Assembly (NCBI GenBank): GCA_027704905.1
Contig: CM051000.1
Coordinates: 11,948,112-12,012,111, forward strand
DNA length: 64,000 nt
DNA from: Muraenolepis orangiensis
Taxonomy: Eukaryota > Chordata > Actinopteri > Gadiformes > Muraenolepididae
Direction of reading: 5' to 3'
The stretch's first letter is position 1; each line of letters opens with the position of its first letter. Below are positions 1-17,393 of this stretch, piece after piece. The translations under genes were made by a program, and so were the position numbers. The notes beneath the pieces were generated by a model. It was not told the DNA's origin, searched no databases, and worked only from the letters and a program-made list of their open reading frames with translations.

Positions 1-47
<47 letters not shown>
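1..47. repeat. (CA)n microsatellite, cut by window edge
   Basis: Uninterrupted CA dinucleotides from the first base; the left part is outside the window. Confidence 0.98.
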
Positions 48-2462
<2,415 letters not shown>

Positions 2463-3477
2463 TTTACAGCAACCTGTTCAGTCAGTCTGGAGCCCAAATG
2501 GGAAATGTGTGTGCATCTCATCCCGTGAGCCAGGGCTCATGGAAACGTATATAAACCATATTGCTATTCTTGTCACTGTGATGATGCCCAGCAGATGCCC
2601 AGCAGACCCCCCCCCCCCCCCCCCACCACCACCTACCCCTCCCCAGACATTCACTACAGATAGCGCCTGGGTCCAAACGTAAACACAGCAGCCATGCTCT
2701 GCAAAACCTCAGCAGATCGAGGGGAGGGGATGGGTGGGTGAGGAGGGGGTAGGTGAGGAGGGGGTAGGTGAGGAGGGGGGAGGGCGGGCAGTCACCCACA
2801 GGAAGCCTGTTTTACATGCTGCGGTACAACCGACACTGGCCACCGCCCGCCCTGCCCTCATTTAGTACCTCGCGTCGGCCATTTTAGGTCCTCCGCGACT
2901 CATTACAACGGACGCATTACAGCAGTCAAGGTCCTGTAGACCTATTTGTCTGTACGAGTGCTCTGAGATATGTTTAATAACAGGCCATGTGTGCTGGCCT
3001 ATTATTAGACAGGGTGGTTTTTTTGTTGTTATCGTCATTGCCGCTGCAATAATAATTAGCAATAAATACAACTATGGGTCCCTAAAGTAGTGTCCTTATT
3101 GAGCAACGCATCCATTTGATTTCAAGTTGTTTTTTTTACAACACACTTGACCTCCATGTTTGGCTCTCAGCCTAAAAAGGTCATTCTGACACGGAGACAC
3201 AGACGTCATGGGATTTGCAGGTTCCAGTTTAACACACGGAGTCGTTGGCCCACAGGGAATTGGTTGGTAAAAACACCCAGTACTGTTCTGTTCTGTTCTG
3301 TTCTGTGGGCAACCGATTGACTTTTTCCAAGTTATCCTAGTTGTGTGTGACAACACAAAGAGACTTCCGATTCGAACCGTCCTTGATCCCGACGGATGGC
3401 TCCCCCCCTCTCCCGTCGGGTATCGCATTACAGACCCCATAACACAACCGGTTGCGGTGGCAAGCCTCCACCGTGGT
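2463..3477. other. Intergenic, no gene recognised
   Basis: Contains a poly-C run (about 2607-2623), a G-rich stretch with tandem GTGAGGAGGGGGTAG units (about 2736-2782) and a short TTCTG pentamer repeat at about 3285-3305. Nothing coding was recognised. Confidence 0.6.
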
Positions 3478-3905
3478 GGAGTAGTTTAGTTCAGTAGTGT
3501 AGTAGTTTAAGGATAGTTTTTATCCACAGGCAGTGCGCCTACTGAACTGCTAGGAGTGCTGCCACTATCACTTTCATAACATTGTTATTAACATTACACT
3601 TACATACTTTGCTGGACTTTCTGGAGTCATCACAGTTACTGCACTGGACTGCCCTGTATTCATGATGCTGCTGCACTACTGGCACTTTAAAATGCTTTTA
3701 AAGATTTTTGTAAAAAAAAATTAAAAAACATTCAACACATGTAAATATCATTTAACGGTCACTTCGCTGCTCTTTTTTTGTTCATTTTTATTGTATATAT
3801 TATTTTTATTTGTATGGTATTGTAGAGATGTAAACTGCGGGAGGGAATGGGGAGTAAGCATCCCAATGTACTTCTTACAAATGGCCAAAAAAAGATCTTG
3901 TATCT
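3478..3905 (+). mobile_element. LINE 3'-end fragment, family B
   Basis: This 3' untranslated fragment shares blocks with four minus-strand fragments in the window (near 8.4, 22.6, 25.6 and 41.4 kb). Shared landmarks are a 'gcagcactcctagcagttc'-type block, a 'tagtgcagcagcatcat' block, 'aagtgccagtagtgcag' and 'ccctcccgcagt' near the tail (read on the element's complement). It carries no coding sequence. Copies end in short tandem repeats resembling CTTGAAT, as in CR1/L2-type LINEs; the family name is not established. Confidence 0.65.
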
Positions 3906-5181
3906 TGGTGACAGCTGTTTCTCCCGTGAAGCGTCAACACCTCCACGCAGGCCTGCAGTCCTGACAGGACCAAACTTTGCTTTGAGATCAAGGTATGTTG
4001 TGCAGGGCAGGTGATAACGTGAGGCGCAGGTGTGGGCGAAGGGGGGGGGGGTTAGAGAGAGGCGTGGTGTGGGAAGACCAAAGTGTTCTCATGGCTCGTG
4101 AACCAGAACCAGAACGGCCGTTCGGACATTGTGTGCCTGTGTATAAATCCTACCGTTTAAATATGTGTGTGTTGAATTTGTCAACTACACTATCAGAACC
4201 TAATTAGGCCTTGGTCTGCGGCGTGTGCGCACATGGCGGTAACACACAAATAATTTCCCCAGTGAGTTCCATGCTTTCGCTGTGTGAAATATATATACAC
4301 ACACACATATATATATATATATATCCATAATTAATGAGTTCCTGTTCTCTGGACTGCCTGGTCATGCCAGACTGCCTTTTCTCATTTGTAGGCCGAATGG
4401 CCAACACAGCATGCTATGGCTCACTCCCACACAGCAGCCAGTGGCATGTGTGTGTGTGTGTGTGTGGTGTGTGTGTGGTGTGTGTGTGTGTGTGCACGGT
4501 GTGTGTGTGTGTGTACACGTGTGTGTGTGTGTGTAAGCGTGTGTGTGTGTGTGTATGCTCGCCTCTCAATATGTACACTGAATAATGGATGAGGGTTGTA
4601 CAGTGCAAGGGTGAAAAACATACCAATAATCACAGGTAGTGTGAAGACGGCATTGGAAACACCAAAAGGTCTCAAGCCTGGCGGAGTGTAAAAATATATA
4701 GCCTAGCCTTGCTATTTAGACCCAAGCTCATATTAAGCCGTTTTGAATCAATTTGTCTTTCTGCTCCACTAAACCATTGTATGGATGGGGGGGGGTGGCG
4801 GATAATTAGCACGCAATCCCCAAGAAGTGCTAAGAGTAGCCGGCTCAACAACATTAGTTTGTCATTGTGAAGCAGAGAAATAAAAATAGCAAAATCCATG
4901 CAGAACGCAATGGTAAATATTGTAAACAAGCAGCCATCTGGTTTAATAATCATCTAAATCCTAAGAAACCCATATGTATCTTACGGAACATATTGGCTCA
5001 TCGTTATCTTCTTTAAGAGACACCAAAACGGCACCAGTATTGACATAGCCGCAACGGTCCGGTGGTCTAAAAGATATGCAAAGTGGAGCCAGCTGCGCTT
5101 CAAGATGGGTCTTTAATCTAGAATCCACGCTTGGGGGCGGCTCAAGAAGACCGTTTAAAAGGTTGATTCACTGATACCTGA

Positions 5182-5216
<35 letters not shown>

Positions 5217-5517
5217 TCCTCAGAAACCGGGGAAAAAACAACACACCGGCATGAACACACAGAATCACGATGAAGACATGAAGAAGAAGAAGAAGAAGAA
5301 GAGAAGACATGAGAAGAAGAAATGAGATGACACATCGAGAGGCGGTACCCAAAACCTGTTCAAACTAGAATTCTCATCAGATCATTGGTTTGCAAAACCC
5401 TACCCCAGCCTCAGATGTTCAGAGCCACCTGCGGGTATCCATCAGTGGGGGGGGGGGGTGCAAAATAGGAGGATGGGGCGGGACTTTGGAGAAAGACAGA
5501 TGCAGGCAAAATGATCT

Positions 5518-5550
<33 letters not shown>

Positions 5551-6836
5551 CGAGAGAGCGAGAGAGAGGCCGGAAGGGGGTCAAGTACAAAGAGGGTGTC
5601 GTCTGAGGTGAACACAGAAGTAATGAGTGGGGAATAGGAAAATATTTGATTGATTGAAAGATCTATGATACCAAAAAAACAACAACACAGAGGGATAATG
5701 TTTCAAGACAGCTAATGAAAGCAGAAGAAATCGTGGGAAACACTGGGATAGCAGCAAAGAGTTCAAAGAGAGCTCGCTCTCGCTCCTCTCTCCTCTCCTC
5801 TCCCCCCCCCCCCCCAAGCTATTTGTATTGTTCACGCAGTGGCGCCTCACGCCAAGCATCACGCTGTCAGCTTATAGACAGCCTTGTTACAGTATTGAGC
5901 GGCGGGTGAGAGGGAGAATCAGGGAGATTGACGGGGTAAGGAGAACTGGATGTGACGGAGTGTGGTGCAGCCTCCCCCCCCTACAGCCACTCACTCCACA
6001 GTTAAAACTGCCACTGCCCTCAGCACTTACCCTGAATACTTCTGATTATGTCCATGGCAGTGGTGCTATATTCTAAACAAATTCGATTTATGATATTCCT
6101 GGAAGGTTCGGAAACTGCAATTTTATACTAGCAAATCAACGGTTACGGCATCACGATTCACTAAGATATTTCTGCCTATTGGACAGTATTCCTTTTTTAT
6201 TTATTTATTATTTCCATAGCTGTTAATGCCGCTTTATGCAGCCAACTCAAAAACAACAACAACTTTGAAATGTGTATAAAAAAAAAAACATGTTTTAAAT
6301 ATAATAGTACAGTATTGTGTATGGGAAATGGTGGTTATAAAGTGAGACAAAATGGGATAACAAGGCAGATAATAGTAGCATGTTCAGTCCATAACAGCTC
6401 TTTTATAGCCCCAATAAAACATGAACACTGCAGAGGAGACAACACCCTTTAGTTTAATATAGTAATGATCAGATAAACAAACAACTGACTGAAATATATA
6501 AATATATAATCCATTTTCAACTAATTAGAATATCTGTATCCGGAAAATGTGTTGTTTATGCTTGTTGTTGTGCTATCCTCAAAGGTAATGCCTTCAAGTC
6601 ACAAATTGAAACTTTTCACAAAGATTGTCAGGGAAAAAAATGTTTTTAAACAAACACATCACTGAAATGCTGGAAGTTGGAAGTTCACTCATGTAGCCCT
6701 CAATCAAAATTCTCATTAAAACGACTACAACTTTCAAATGTGCTTTATTTATCCCTTTAGTCCCTGGATCCCGGGACTGAGAAAACTGTCACACACAAGA
6801 GCATCATTTGTCAAACATAATGCCCTGCTGCGTCGA
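3906..6836. other. Intergenic with scattered microsatellites
   Basis: Holds an interrupted (GT)n at 4447-4555, (CA)n at about 5183-5213, (GAA)n at about 5279-5302, a G-run near 5448 followed by (GA)n at about 5518-5568, and a C-run near 5803. No gene was recognised. Confidence 0.6.
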
Positions 6837-8329
<1,493 letters not shown>

Positions 8330-8470
8330 CAAGCACGGATCAAGATGCAAGATTGTTATTGGCCATTTGGAACAAGTACAACGGAATGCTTACTCCCCAT
8401 TCCCTCCCGCAGTATGAATTTCAATGAGAGGGCATTGTGTTATACACAGGTTTCGAGAAACATAAAATAC
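8330..8470 (-). mobile_element. LINE 3'-end fragment, family B (minus)
   Basis: The segment with 'tggccatttggaacaagtac' and 'ccattccctcccgcagtatg' matches the start of the 41.3-kb and 25.5-kb fragments. It is truncated soon after. Confidence 0.6.
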
Positions 8471-8800
8471 AAGTTTTCTAAACTAAAAGTAGCAGTGCTT
8501 ATATCTGGTCTCACCCAGATGCAAACAGGATTCCGTAATGTCCGACCTCGACTCACGCTTGCACCAGGGATGCCGTCAGTAGGCTGACACTATTACACAG
8601 CTCACATCTGTGGTTTATTCTGAGTGCGTTTGTTTGTTTGGTTCGGTGCGTGGGTACATTTCAACAGCTTGGGACACTTTGATCACACTATACTATTTAT
8701 ATATAGTTAATAAAAACGTGGCTGAGCTGGTGGAACGTCACTTCAAGCGTGTTTATTTATAATTTAGTCCAGCCCATATCACAATCAACACATCAGAACA

Positions 8801-9930
<1,130 letters not shown>

Positions 9931-10310
9931 CGTGGTTACCAACCTTTTCTGGCACGTGACCCCAATGTTTGCGACCCCAACTTTTACTTGTTCCCATCTG
10001 CTTTCACACAAACCGTTTTACCCATCTGCTTCCACAAAAACTGTTTTACCCATCTGTTTCGGCACAAACTGCTTAACCCAATCAACATCTGCCAGTAGTC
10101 TCATAGCTCTACTACACACCAAGTCTAATTAGTAGTGGTTTCCTCGTGGCTATGCATAATTAGGTATCCAGTTCATATAAAACAGCAGGAGGCAAACTAT
10201 AGACACAATGGTATGCTTAAATGGATCATCAAATATCTATACTAGCTTATGTCAGCGACCATCTCCTGCGACCACATATGCATATCAGGGGCCAAGGTTG
10301 GGAACCACTG
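9931..10310. mobile_element. Non-autonomous hAT-like element (MITE)
   Basis: The ends are inverted: the left begins CGTGGTTACCAACCTT and the right ends AAGGTTGGGAACCACTG. That resembles the CAGNGGTTCCCAACC termini of many hAT MITEs. Inside are three ~30-bp tandem units (9989-10080) built around CCATCTG...GTTTTAC. It has no transposase. A matching 8-bp target duplication was not visible. Confidence 0.6.
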
Positions 10311-11540
10311 CTCTATGGAATGGTCTACCAGTCAATCCCCACTGCTGATACGGTCTGTTCAAAATAACACTTGAATATGGGTCGTTTAGTAGAGACCTTC
10401 AGCCTGCCTTGAGCATGGCACTGGAATATTGGAAGTACTCTACTGCAACCTGGTGGCAGATTGGGGGCACACACCCCTTACACAGAGACAGTATCGTAGG
10501 ACGGGGATCTGCTCTTTGTATGTTCCAGGGCACGAATAGTAGACTAGATTAGTGAAGATGATACACATTGACACATGGGCATCAGATCAGACCCATACAT
10601 AGTATTATGAGCGACACTGTATTCAACGCTGAACATATATATACGTGTATACAGATGGTATAAGGCTGAAATAACAATGAATGGACAATTTATATTGGAG
10701 TGGCCCTCTTCTGAAGTCGGACTTAACTATCCAGACTTCAGAACATACTATAACAGTTGCCCATGTCTTACCGTCTGAAGCAGCCATGGCAGACGTCTTC
10801 GGACAGTGCATTTGAAACGCAGCACGCAAGCGGCGTAGCAGAATAAATGAGCTCTCCCGCTTTGATACTGGTAACTGTCCGTAGTCCGTTTCCCCTCCCA
10901 GGACTGGTGAAACGCTCTATCTTCACTGACATAGTTAACCCAAAGAGTACTACAAGCTTGTACAGTCCAGAGTAGTATCTCTATGGCTCTGGTACAGTCC
11001 TATGAGCACTACCACGTGAACCTGGTTTCAGGTTGTTTACATCCGCGTTGTGCGTCGTAGAATTTGCGTCATTGCGTCATTGCACAACGTAGAAGTACAG
11101 GCGGTTCAACCGCTTCAACGCACTGATTGGAAAATATTGTGAACGCTTTTCCACCGATATACAGAACAAATATATATATATACAGAATAGGCGACAAGGG
11201 AGAGATGCATTTAACTTTAGTTGTGTGTATGCCGACATGCCTACATACAGTATATGTATCTAATGAAGCCACCCAAGTTGTCTTGTGGGGCTCCTTGTCA
11301 TCATGTCAATTTGCTCATTATTCAGACCAAAGGTCAACAGTCCTCTGAACAAGATTAATATGGCCTAGCCAAGGTCGTAAAGTAGTATGTTTTGTTGTTC
11401 AGACACATGAAGTCATAGTGTCTGGAGAACGCATTGCTTTTGTAGTACAAACAGCCTTTTGGATCCTTAATAAAGACATATAATAGTATAAAAGTATTGG
11501 CAAGTATTAACCAAGACTCAAACACAAAATTAAAACAAAA
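10311..11540. other. Intergenic, nothing recognised
   Basis: Unique-looking sequence without a recognisable gene, repeat family or strong exon. Confidence 0.5.
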
Positions 11541-12358
11541 GCTAATGATGATTGAGTTTTATTGATGTCTTTTGCCGCTGGACAATGGACTCCACTACAA
11601 AGTATTTCCCCTCCATCCACACCATGTCCCTGGTGGAGAAGCAGGGTTGGGTGACTTTTGTGCGGTACGCCATGATTGACTCATCATCACTCATCGGGGG
11701 GAAAGCTTTGCATAAGAGCTGGGTGTGGCCGATCCACAAACTCCTGGAACATCTTCTCCCCGAACGGCTCCGGGAGCCTCTGGGAGAACAGCCTCTCCTC
11801 CTTTATGTCCTCCTGCATGGGAGATGAAGAGAAATTAATGAGGAGGGAACGTCTCCGGACAACATGTTCTCTTGCAACAAATTGCCAATTCAATTTCACA
11901 ATGTTAAGTGATAATAAAGTATATCTTCTAAGTGTATATTTGGGAGATATCCCAAACGTTTTCATGAGTCTGGACCAGCACACAATTCTCCTGGAGTCCC
12001 AGCTGGGAGCAGGGAGACAGGTTTCCACGGAAACGCCGGGCATCCTTCTCAGAGCCTTCAGGGTGATCGCACCCAGCTTGGAGAGAGAGAGGGGAAGATA
12101 GAGGGGAATGAGTGAGGGAAGAAGAATGGAGGTGGGCAAACGAGTGGTGGATGCACCAAGAGAAGGGATAGAGAGATAGAAGAGGGGATCAACGAAGAAC
12201 AACGGTAGGAAACAGTGTTTAGAGAAAATCGTTGACTTCATGAAGTCCAATATTTAAATCTACAAACCATGTACAACCATGTACACGCACCCGTGTGGAA
12301 CCTGTAAAACCTATACTAGCATTAAAATAGAGTTTGACTATTATTTATAGTAGCATTC

Positions 12359-12359
12359 A

Positions 12360-12398
<39 letters not shown>

Positions 12399-12399
12399 A
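12359..12399. repeat. (TAG)n microsatellite
   Basis: About 13 tandem TAG triplets between two of the exon-like blocks of the decayed minus-strand gene. Confidence 0.95.
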
Positions 12400-12859
12400 A
12401 TAAGTAGTAGCATTAGTCATAGTACTGTAGTACCTGGAGTGTGAGGGTGAGCAGCTGCTGCTGGTCTAGCATCCTGTAGTTGTCCTCGTTCAGCGGGTGG
12501 AGCTTGAGGATGAACTGGACCACAAGGTCACTGCTCACAGTGACCACAGCGCCAGGGGTATGGCACTGAAATACAGAGGCAATCCTCTATAAAAAATAAA
12601 TAAATAAAATTGATGAATGAATTACAATGAATGCTTTGTTTTGACCACATAGTCCACCAGTATGATAAATTCAACACATTGTTTTAGTTTTTATTGTTGA
12701 ATTATTATTGTCTTTGGTATCCTTCTTCGGTGTGTGCCTTGCAATAAATACATAACTCTGTATGTGTGAACTATGTCAACTGTAGATATTTGCCCACTTT
12801 CCACTTTTCACTCGAAAAAATGGTGAGTGATTCTGTGTGAGCCCCTGTGACTCAGACCT

Positions 12860-12894
12860 GACCAGATGACATGCAGGTCGCATGTCATCTGGTC
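12860..12894. repeat. Perfect 15-bp inverted repeat (hairpin)
   Basis: GACCAGATGACATGC, a 5-nt spacer, then its exact reverse complement. It lies at the 3' edge of exon-like block 2 of the decayed minus-strand gene. Confidence 0.9.
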
Positions 12895-13828
12895 TGGGAT
12901 ACGGTCACAGCCACCAGGTAGGACATATAATGCTGGAGGATGTGAGGGGAGGTCCATAGAGGCCCAGCTAAACGCTCTCTGGGCACCAACACCTCCTCCA
13001 GGTGCTCCAGGATGGACTTGGCCACCTGGAAGATGGATCGATGACTTTTCAGGATTGATTCTTGTTTTGTATTGTTAAACAAAGCAGGGAATACAAACAT
13101 ATATTTTATAATACAGGTTAAAGTTGATTAAAGATAATAGATAATAAAAATAAAAAAAGCATTTCAACAATCTGTGAACATCTCTGAATTTGGCTGCATT
13201 AAATATATGAATTCACAAAAGACTTATATTTTATTAATATATCAGCAGAATTGTATTCAAACATGTGGAGAGTGGATACCTGGTCAGGAGCCTTGGGCTA
13301 GAGAAGGCTAATGGCCTGTTGCCTGTCCTCCTGCTGGAGAGCATCATAGGTGGGGCGCCCCTATGGACGCCACTGCTGGGCAAAAACGTGTTTTCACTTT
13401 GCATGGTGATCTTCTTGTTGTGTGTGCATTAAAGATCATGGGACACAGGGTCAAATATCTGCCCTACACGTCAATGTAGCCTTCAATGTAGGCCTACATC
13501 TCTGCTTTCCACTGGTAGGCCTCTACATCCTGGCCCTGACTGATGGATGGAAGATTCGAAGGCGCCAACTCATAGGCCTCCGTTTACTTTCATGTAATAT
13601 TGTAACTTAAATGTTCCATTTCCAATGTAATCAATCAGACTATATGTACGTTCTTATGCACTTACATTATTTGTCTTCTTTATTCACACCTTCGTATTTT
13701 TTTGGGAATGCTTTTTCAATTTGAACAGTTTGGGTTTTTTACAAGCTGATGATCACCATCTCAACCTTTTCTAATCAGGACAGTTGTCCCATGTGAGTTG
13801 TTTTGTCATCCTCATCAAGAAACTGTGG

Positions 13829-14086
13829 GGCGGCAGTAGCTCAGTCTGTTGGGACTTTGCTTGGGAACCGGAAGGTCGCCGGTTCAAGTCCCCAAAACAC
13901 CTGGACACTGCCCAGGTGCCCTTGAGCAAGGCACCAGACCCCTACACTGCTCCCCGGGCAGCTGTATGTACAATAGCTGCCCACTGCTCCTCATACTAGG
14001 ATGGGTTAAATGCAGAGAAACTCATTTCACTGTGTGTGTGTACATGTTTGTGACCAATAAAGAGGATTCAATCATTTAGATTTAGA
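13829..14086 (+). mobile_element. tRNA-derived SINE, full length
   Basis: A polymerase III A-box-like TAGCTCAGTCTGTTGGGA is followed by a B box GGTTCAAGTCC. The body reads 'cttgagcaaggcacc', 'tgctccccgggc' and 'gcccactgctcctcatac', and the tail is 'gaccaataaagaggattc'. Related copies lie at 48.77-49.06 kb, 50.10-50.30 kb and 58.06-58.48 kb, with a tail fragment at 42.58 kb. I do not assign a family name. Confidence 0.85.
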
Positions 14087-15999
14087 CTCCACATTCCACG
14101 GCTCCTGAAGGAACACAGGAATGGAAAGGACAGAAGTGGATTGTAGATGAGAACCACTTGCTGCATCTCTTCACTACCTGCCGCACATCTATGATTGTGA
14201 TGTAAATATTGTCATTTTGGTCACATACGTATAAGAATGCTTCGTAGCAAGGCATAAAGAGAGAAAAAAATAAGGAATAGTGACATAATAATAGAAAGTA
14301 GCCAACATTGTTGATTATGTAGAACAAAAGCAACAGTATTTAAGAAACCCAGACGATGGGATGGGCTACAAATTGCAGACCTTGAATGGAGCGTTTCACT
14401 TCTTTCTCTTCATATGGTCTTGGCCAATCATGTTACTGGAGGCGGGATCTGTACTCGGCCGGCAGTATTAAACTAAACACATATATAAACGTTTTAAATC
14501 AACCAAATGGAGATTGGCCACTGTAGAAATACACTTTACACGTTACACATTAAAAAACCCTTCCGAAAGCTTCATCCACTCCCGTAAATCACACTCTCAG
14601 AAACGAGACAGGAAACTAGGTATAAATCCGCTCTATTCAGATGTTGGTTTCCGACCGAGGAGATTAGGGGTTTCCAGTACTTACTGTAATTGTTTCAATA
14701 GATGGCAGCAGAGACAACGATCTTGTGTTATCAAGCAACAAACTCACATAGCAGTACTTCAAGTCTCAAGGCAAGTCATTTTTTTAAAGTTCCTAATCTG
14801 TTCCTAATATAATTTTGAAACCTGTTCCTCAATACAACTTTCAGGTCCTAATAAACACTTGTTTACACTTGCTTTGCATTGCTAACCCATCTAGCAAGTA
14901 TTTTCCAGACATGAAGTTACTACTTATTTTGTAAACAAAATGAGTACATTTTATCCAAAGCAACTGAGTCACATCATAGTTTAATCTGTATGTGTTTTAT
15001 TGGCAACAAGCTACTTTTATTGGTGGCTAGTTACATTTGTATACATCTTACTATGACTGGGGTCTCTGTTCAACGTGTCGTCCTCAGCTGTCTCTCCAAA
15101 GTGACCCCTGACAAACCCCTAGCCTACACACAACAATGATGTATCTTTATTCTTGCCGGGATCTTGATGAGTAAAAGACATGCTATTGGCAATCCAATAA
15201 AATGATTAACTCAGTCATGATTAGCTGATCATTGCCAAAGCAATGATCAGGATGTTGGTCTCAGCCAGCTTTATTAATTATTCCTTTGTCCTTCACAGGC
15301 ACCCTGAACCACTTCTGACCAATGACCAGGCATGTTCCATAAGACCCGCCTCCACACGATGAGGACCAACAGCACCACCACCAGAGAACATGAGTCCCAG
15401 AGAACATGTTCACATCTGCAACAACAAATAAAAACCTCATACACTTTGCAATACCAACAAATATTGCTTAATGGTAAGCATGCATGCTAAAAACACTTTG
15501 ACGTTGTTAAGTTGTACTTTTTGGTGATGCACATTAGGTCCTATTTGCTGGTTTTTGTGTAGTATTCCACAATGTGTTGTACATCGATGTTGAAGTTGTT
15601 GATGTTGTAGCGTGTACTACTCCTTTTAAGTCAATGTATTAATTTGTTAATAATACTAGTATAATTGTGTCTACCGCCTTACCAACAGTGGTTTTTCTGT
15701 AATGGCTGTATTGGTGTATTAGGCCAACTTGGAAGGTAGCAAGTGTATTTAGGGGTAATATCCACTTTATCTTCAAGAAAGGATACAGTGTGAGTCTAGA
15801 TGCAGTTCACATAACTCATGCTGGCATGGCATTACATCCATTCTTGTAGGACCCATTGCAATGTAAACCGCAGGTCCTTCCTTCCTTCCTGCAGCCGTCA
15901 GACGCAAGTCAGTATAACCACCATATCCCCTGCTCGACCAGCACAGGCTGTACTCGTTGTGCAATAACACTGTCCATGTGCAATACACATTTCTTCTTA
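14087..15999. other. Intergenic, nothing recognised
   Basis: AT-rich unique sequence. A possible AATAAA lies at about 15427, but no exon is associated with it. Confidence 0.5.
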
Positions 16000-16297
16000 T
16001 ACATTCACACACTACTGGCTGCTAATTACAACATGTTTACTTTACTTATCCACTTTGTGCTGCTACTTATTCCGTCCATGTTTGTGTACTTATTTGTGAT
16101 ACTTATTTGTCTTATTTGTTGTTACTAACGTGTACTTATGGTTACTTTTGTTGCTTACATGCCTTTACGTATAAATAGGCCATACTTTGTATGTTAGCTT
16201 ACTTTTTTATTCCCTCTTGCCTGTTCATCTGCACTGTCCCTTTTGCTGTAACGTGCAAATGTCCCTGAATAAATGACTTCTTATCTTATCTTATCTG
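16000..16297 (+). mobile_element. LINE 3' tail with (CTTAT)n end
   Basis: AT-rich 3' sequence ends 'ctgaataaatgacttc' followed by three TTATC repeats, typical of LINEs with microsatellite-like 3' termini. The 5' limit is uncertain. It abuts an oppositely oriented LINE at 16298. Confidence 0.5.
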
Positions 16298-17393
16298 AAG
16301 TCAAGTCAAGTCAAGTTTATTTTCACTTCACAGTTTACACAAGTATAAAGCAGTGGTGTGAAAATCTTATGTGCAATACCTGACGACAGACAGCAGTTAT
16401 AAAAATAAGATAAAATAGATAAAAATTGAATAAAAATAGAATAGAATAAAGATAAAATACAATTTATAAAATGCAATATATCGGCACAGAAAAAGAGCAA
16501 TACGTATATATAAATCAATGTAATAAAATATACATTTTTATATGCTATACGCCCTTGTTCAGCAGCCTGACTGTGGAAGCTATCTCGGAGTCTATTTGTA
16601 CGGCACTTGATACTGCGGTATCGCCTGCCTGACGGTAAAAGTGAATACAGTTCGTGGCTGGGGTGGGCAATGTCTTTTATGATGCGTTTGGCCTTGGCCA
16701 CGCACCGCTGGTTGTATATATCCAGGAGGGAGGGGAGCTCACCTCCAACGATATACTGGGCCGTCCGCACCACCCTTTGAAGCGCTCTGTGCTCGAGTGC
16801 GGTGCAGTTCCCGGACCAGGCGGTGATACACCCTGTAAGAACACTCTCGATGGTGCCGTTATAGAATGTTCTCAGGATGCGGGAGCCCATGCTGAATTTC
16901 CTCAGATGCCTGAGGAAATACAGGCGTTGTTGGGCCCTTTTCACCACGTGTGTGGTGTGCGTGGACCATGTGAGGTCCTCGGAGATGTGCACGCCGAGGA
17001 ACTTGAAGCTGCTGACCCTCTCTACTGCAACACTGTCGATGGAGATAGGGCTGTGGTCTCCTCTCTGCTTCCTGAAGTCCACGATCAGCTCCTTGGTCTT
17101 CTTGACGTTGAGGGCGAGGCTGTTCTCCTGGCACCACTGCTCCAGCGATCCGACCTCCTCCCTGTAGGCTGTCTCGTCGTCGCCGGCGATCAGGCCCATC
17201 ACTGTCGTATCGTCAGCAAACTTGATGATGACGTTTGAGCTGTGCATAGCCATGCAGTCGTGGGTGTAGAGGGAGTAGAGGAGAGGGCTCAGCACGCATC
17301 CCTGGGGGGCTCCCGTGTTGAGGGTCAGTGGCTCTGAGGTGGTGCTGCCCATCCTCACCACCTGGCAGCGGTCCGACAGGAGGTCCAGATCTT
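16298..17393 (-). mobile_element. 5'-truncated LINE (CR1/L2/Rex1 group) with reverse transcriptase C-terminal half
   Basis: Read on the minus strand from 17361, the frame encodes the second half of a non-LTR reverse transcriptase. It includes GAPQGCVLSPLLYSLYTHDC and the catalytic box FADD in IIKFADDTTVMG, followed by the thumb and C-terminal segment containing RIIKDIAHPSHELYSLLPSG. Compared with the 39.8-kb copy, 8 bp are missing just before the normal stop, so the end is frameshifted and the reading frame runs into the 3' UTR. The 3' end carries (ACTTG)n repeats at 16298-16316. The endonuclease and first RT half are absent, so it is dead. Related copies are at 39768-40197 and 43905-45181. 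Confidence 0.9.

Larger units (their letters stand above)
11542..13375 (-). pseudogene. Decayed multi-exon gene fragment, identity unknown
   Basis: Several minus-strand blocks look like exons. (1) About 13375-13280 reads RPTYDALQQEDRQQAISLL, then an in-frame TAG, and ends CAG before a GT donor; another stop sits just upstream. (2) 13025 to about 12903 follows a good CAG acceptor and encodes VAKSILEHLEEVLVPRERL and onward. (3) 12565-12434 is bounded by a TTTCAG acceptor and a CAG/GTACTA donor, 132 nt, phase 0 at both ends, and includes VQFILKLHPLNEDNYRMLD. (4) From 12076, after a CCAAG acceptor, LGAITLKALRRMPG. (5) From 11812, after GCAG, EDIKEERLFSQRLPEPFGEK and onward to TGA at 11687. In another frame the sequence continues as SDDESIMAYRTKVTQP and onward to 11542, consistent with a one-base slip in a C6 run. 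I do not recognise the protein. The stops and slip favour a pseudogene, but a sequencing error in the homopolymer is possible. Confidence 0.5.

Noticed and set aside
13829..13900. tRNA gene
   Set aside because: The A and B boxes belong to a SINE head. The cloverleaf is incomplete and the SINE body continues directly.
16654..17238. Plus-strand 194-codon frame opposite the LINE reverse transcriptase
   Set aside because: It is the antisense of the RT coding strand, whose minus frame carries the real FADD and GAPQG motifs.
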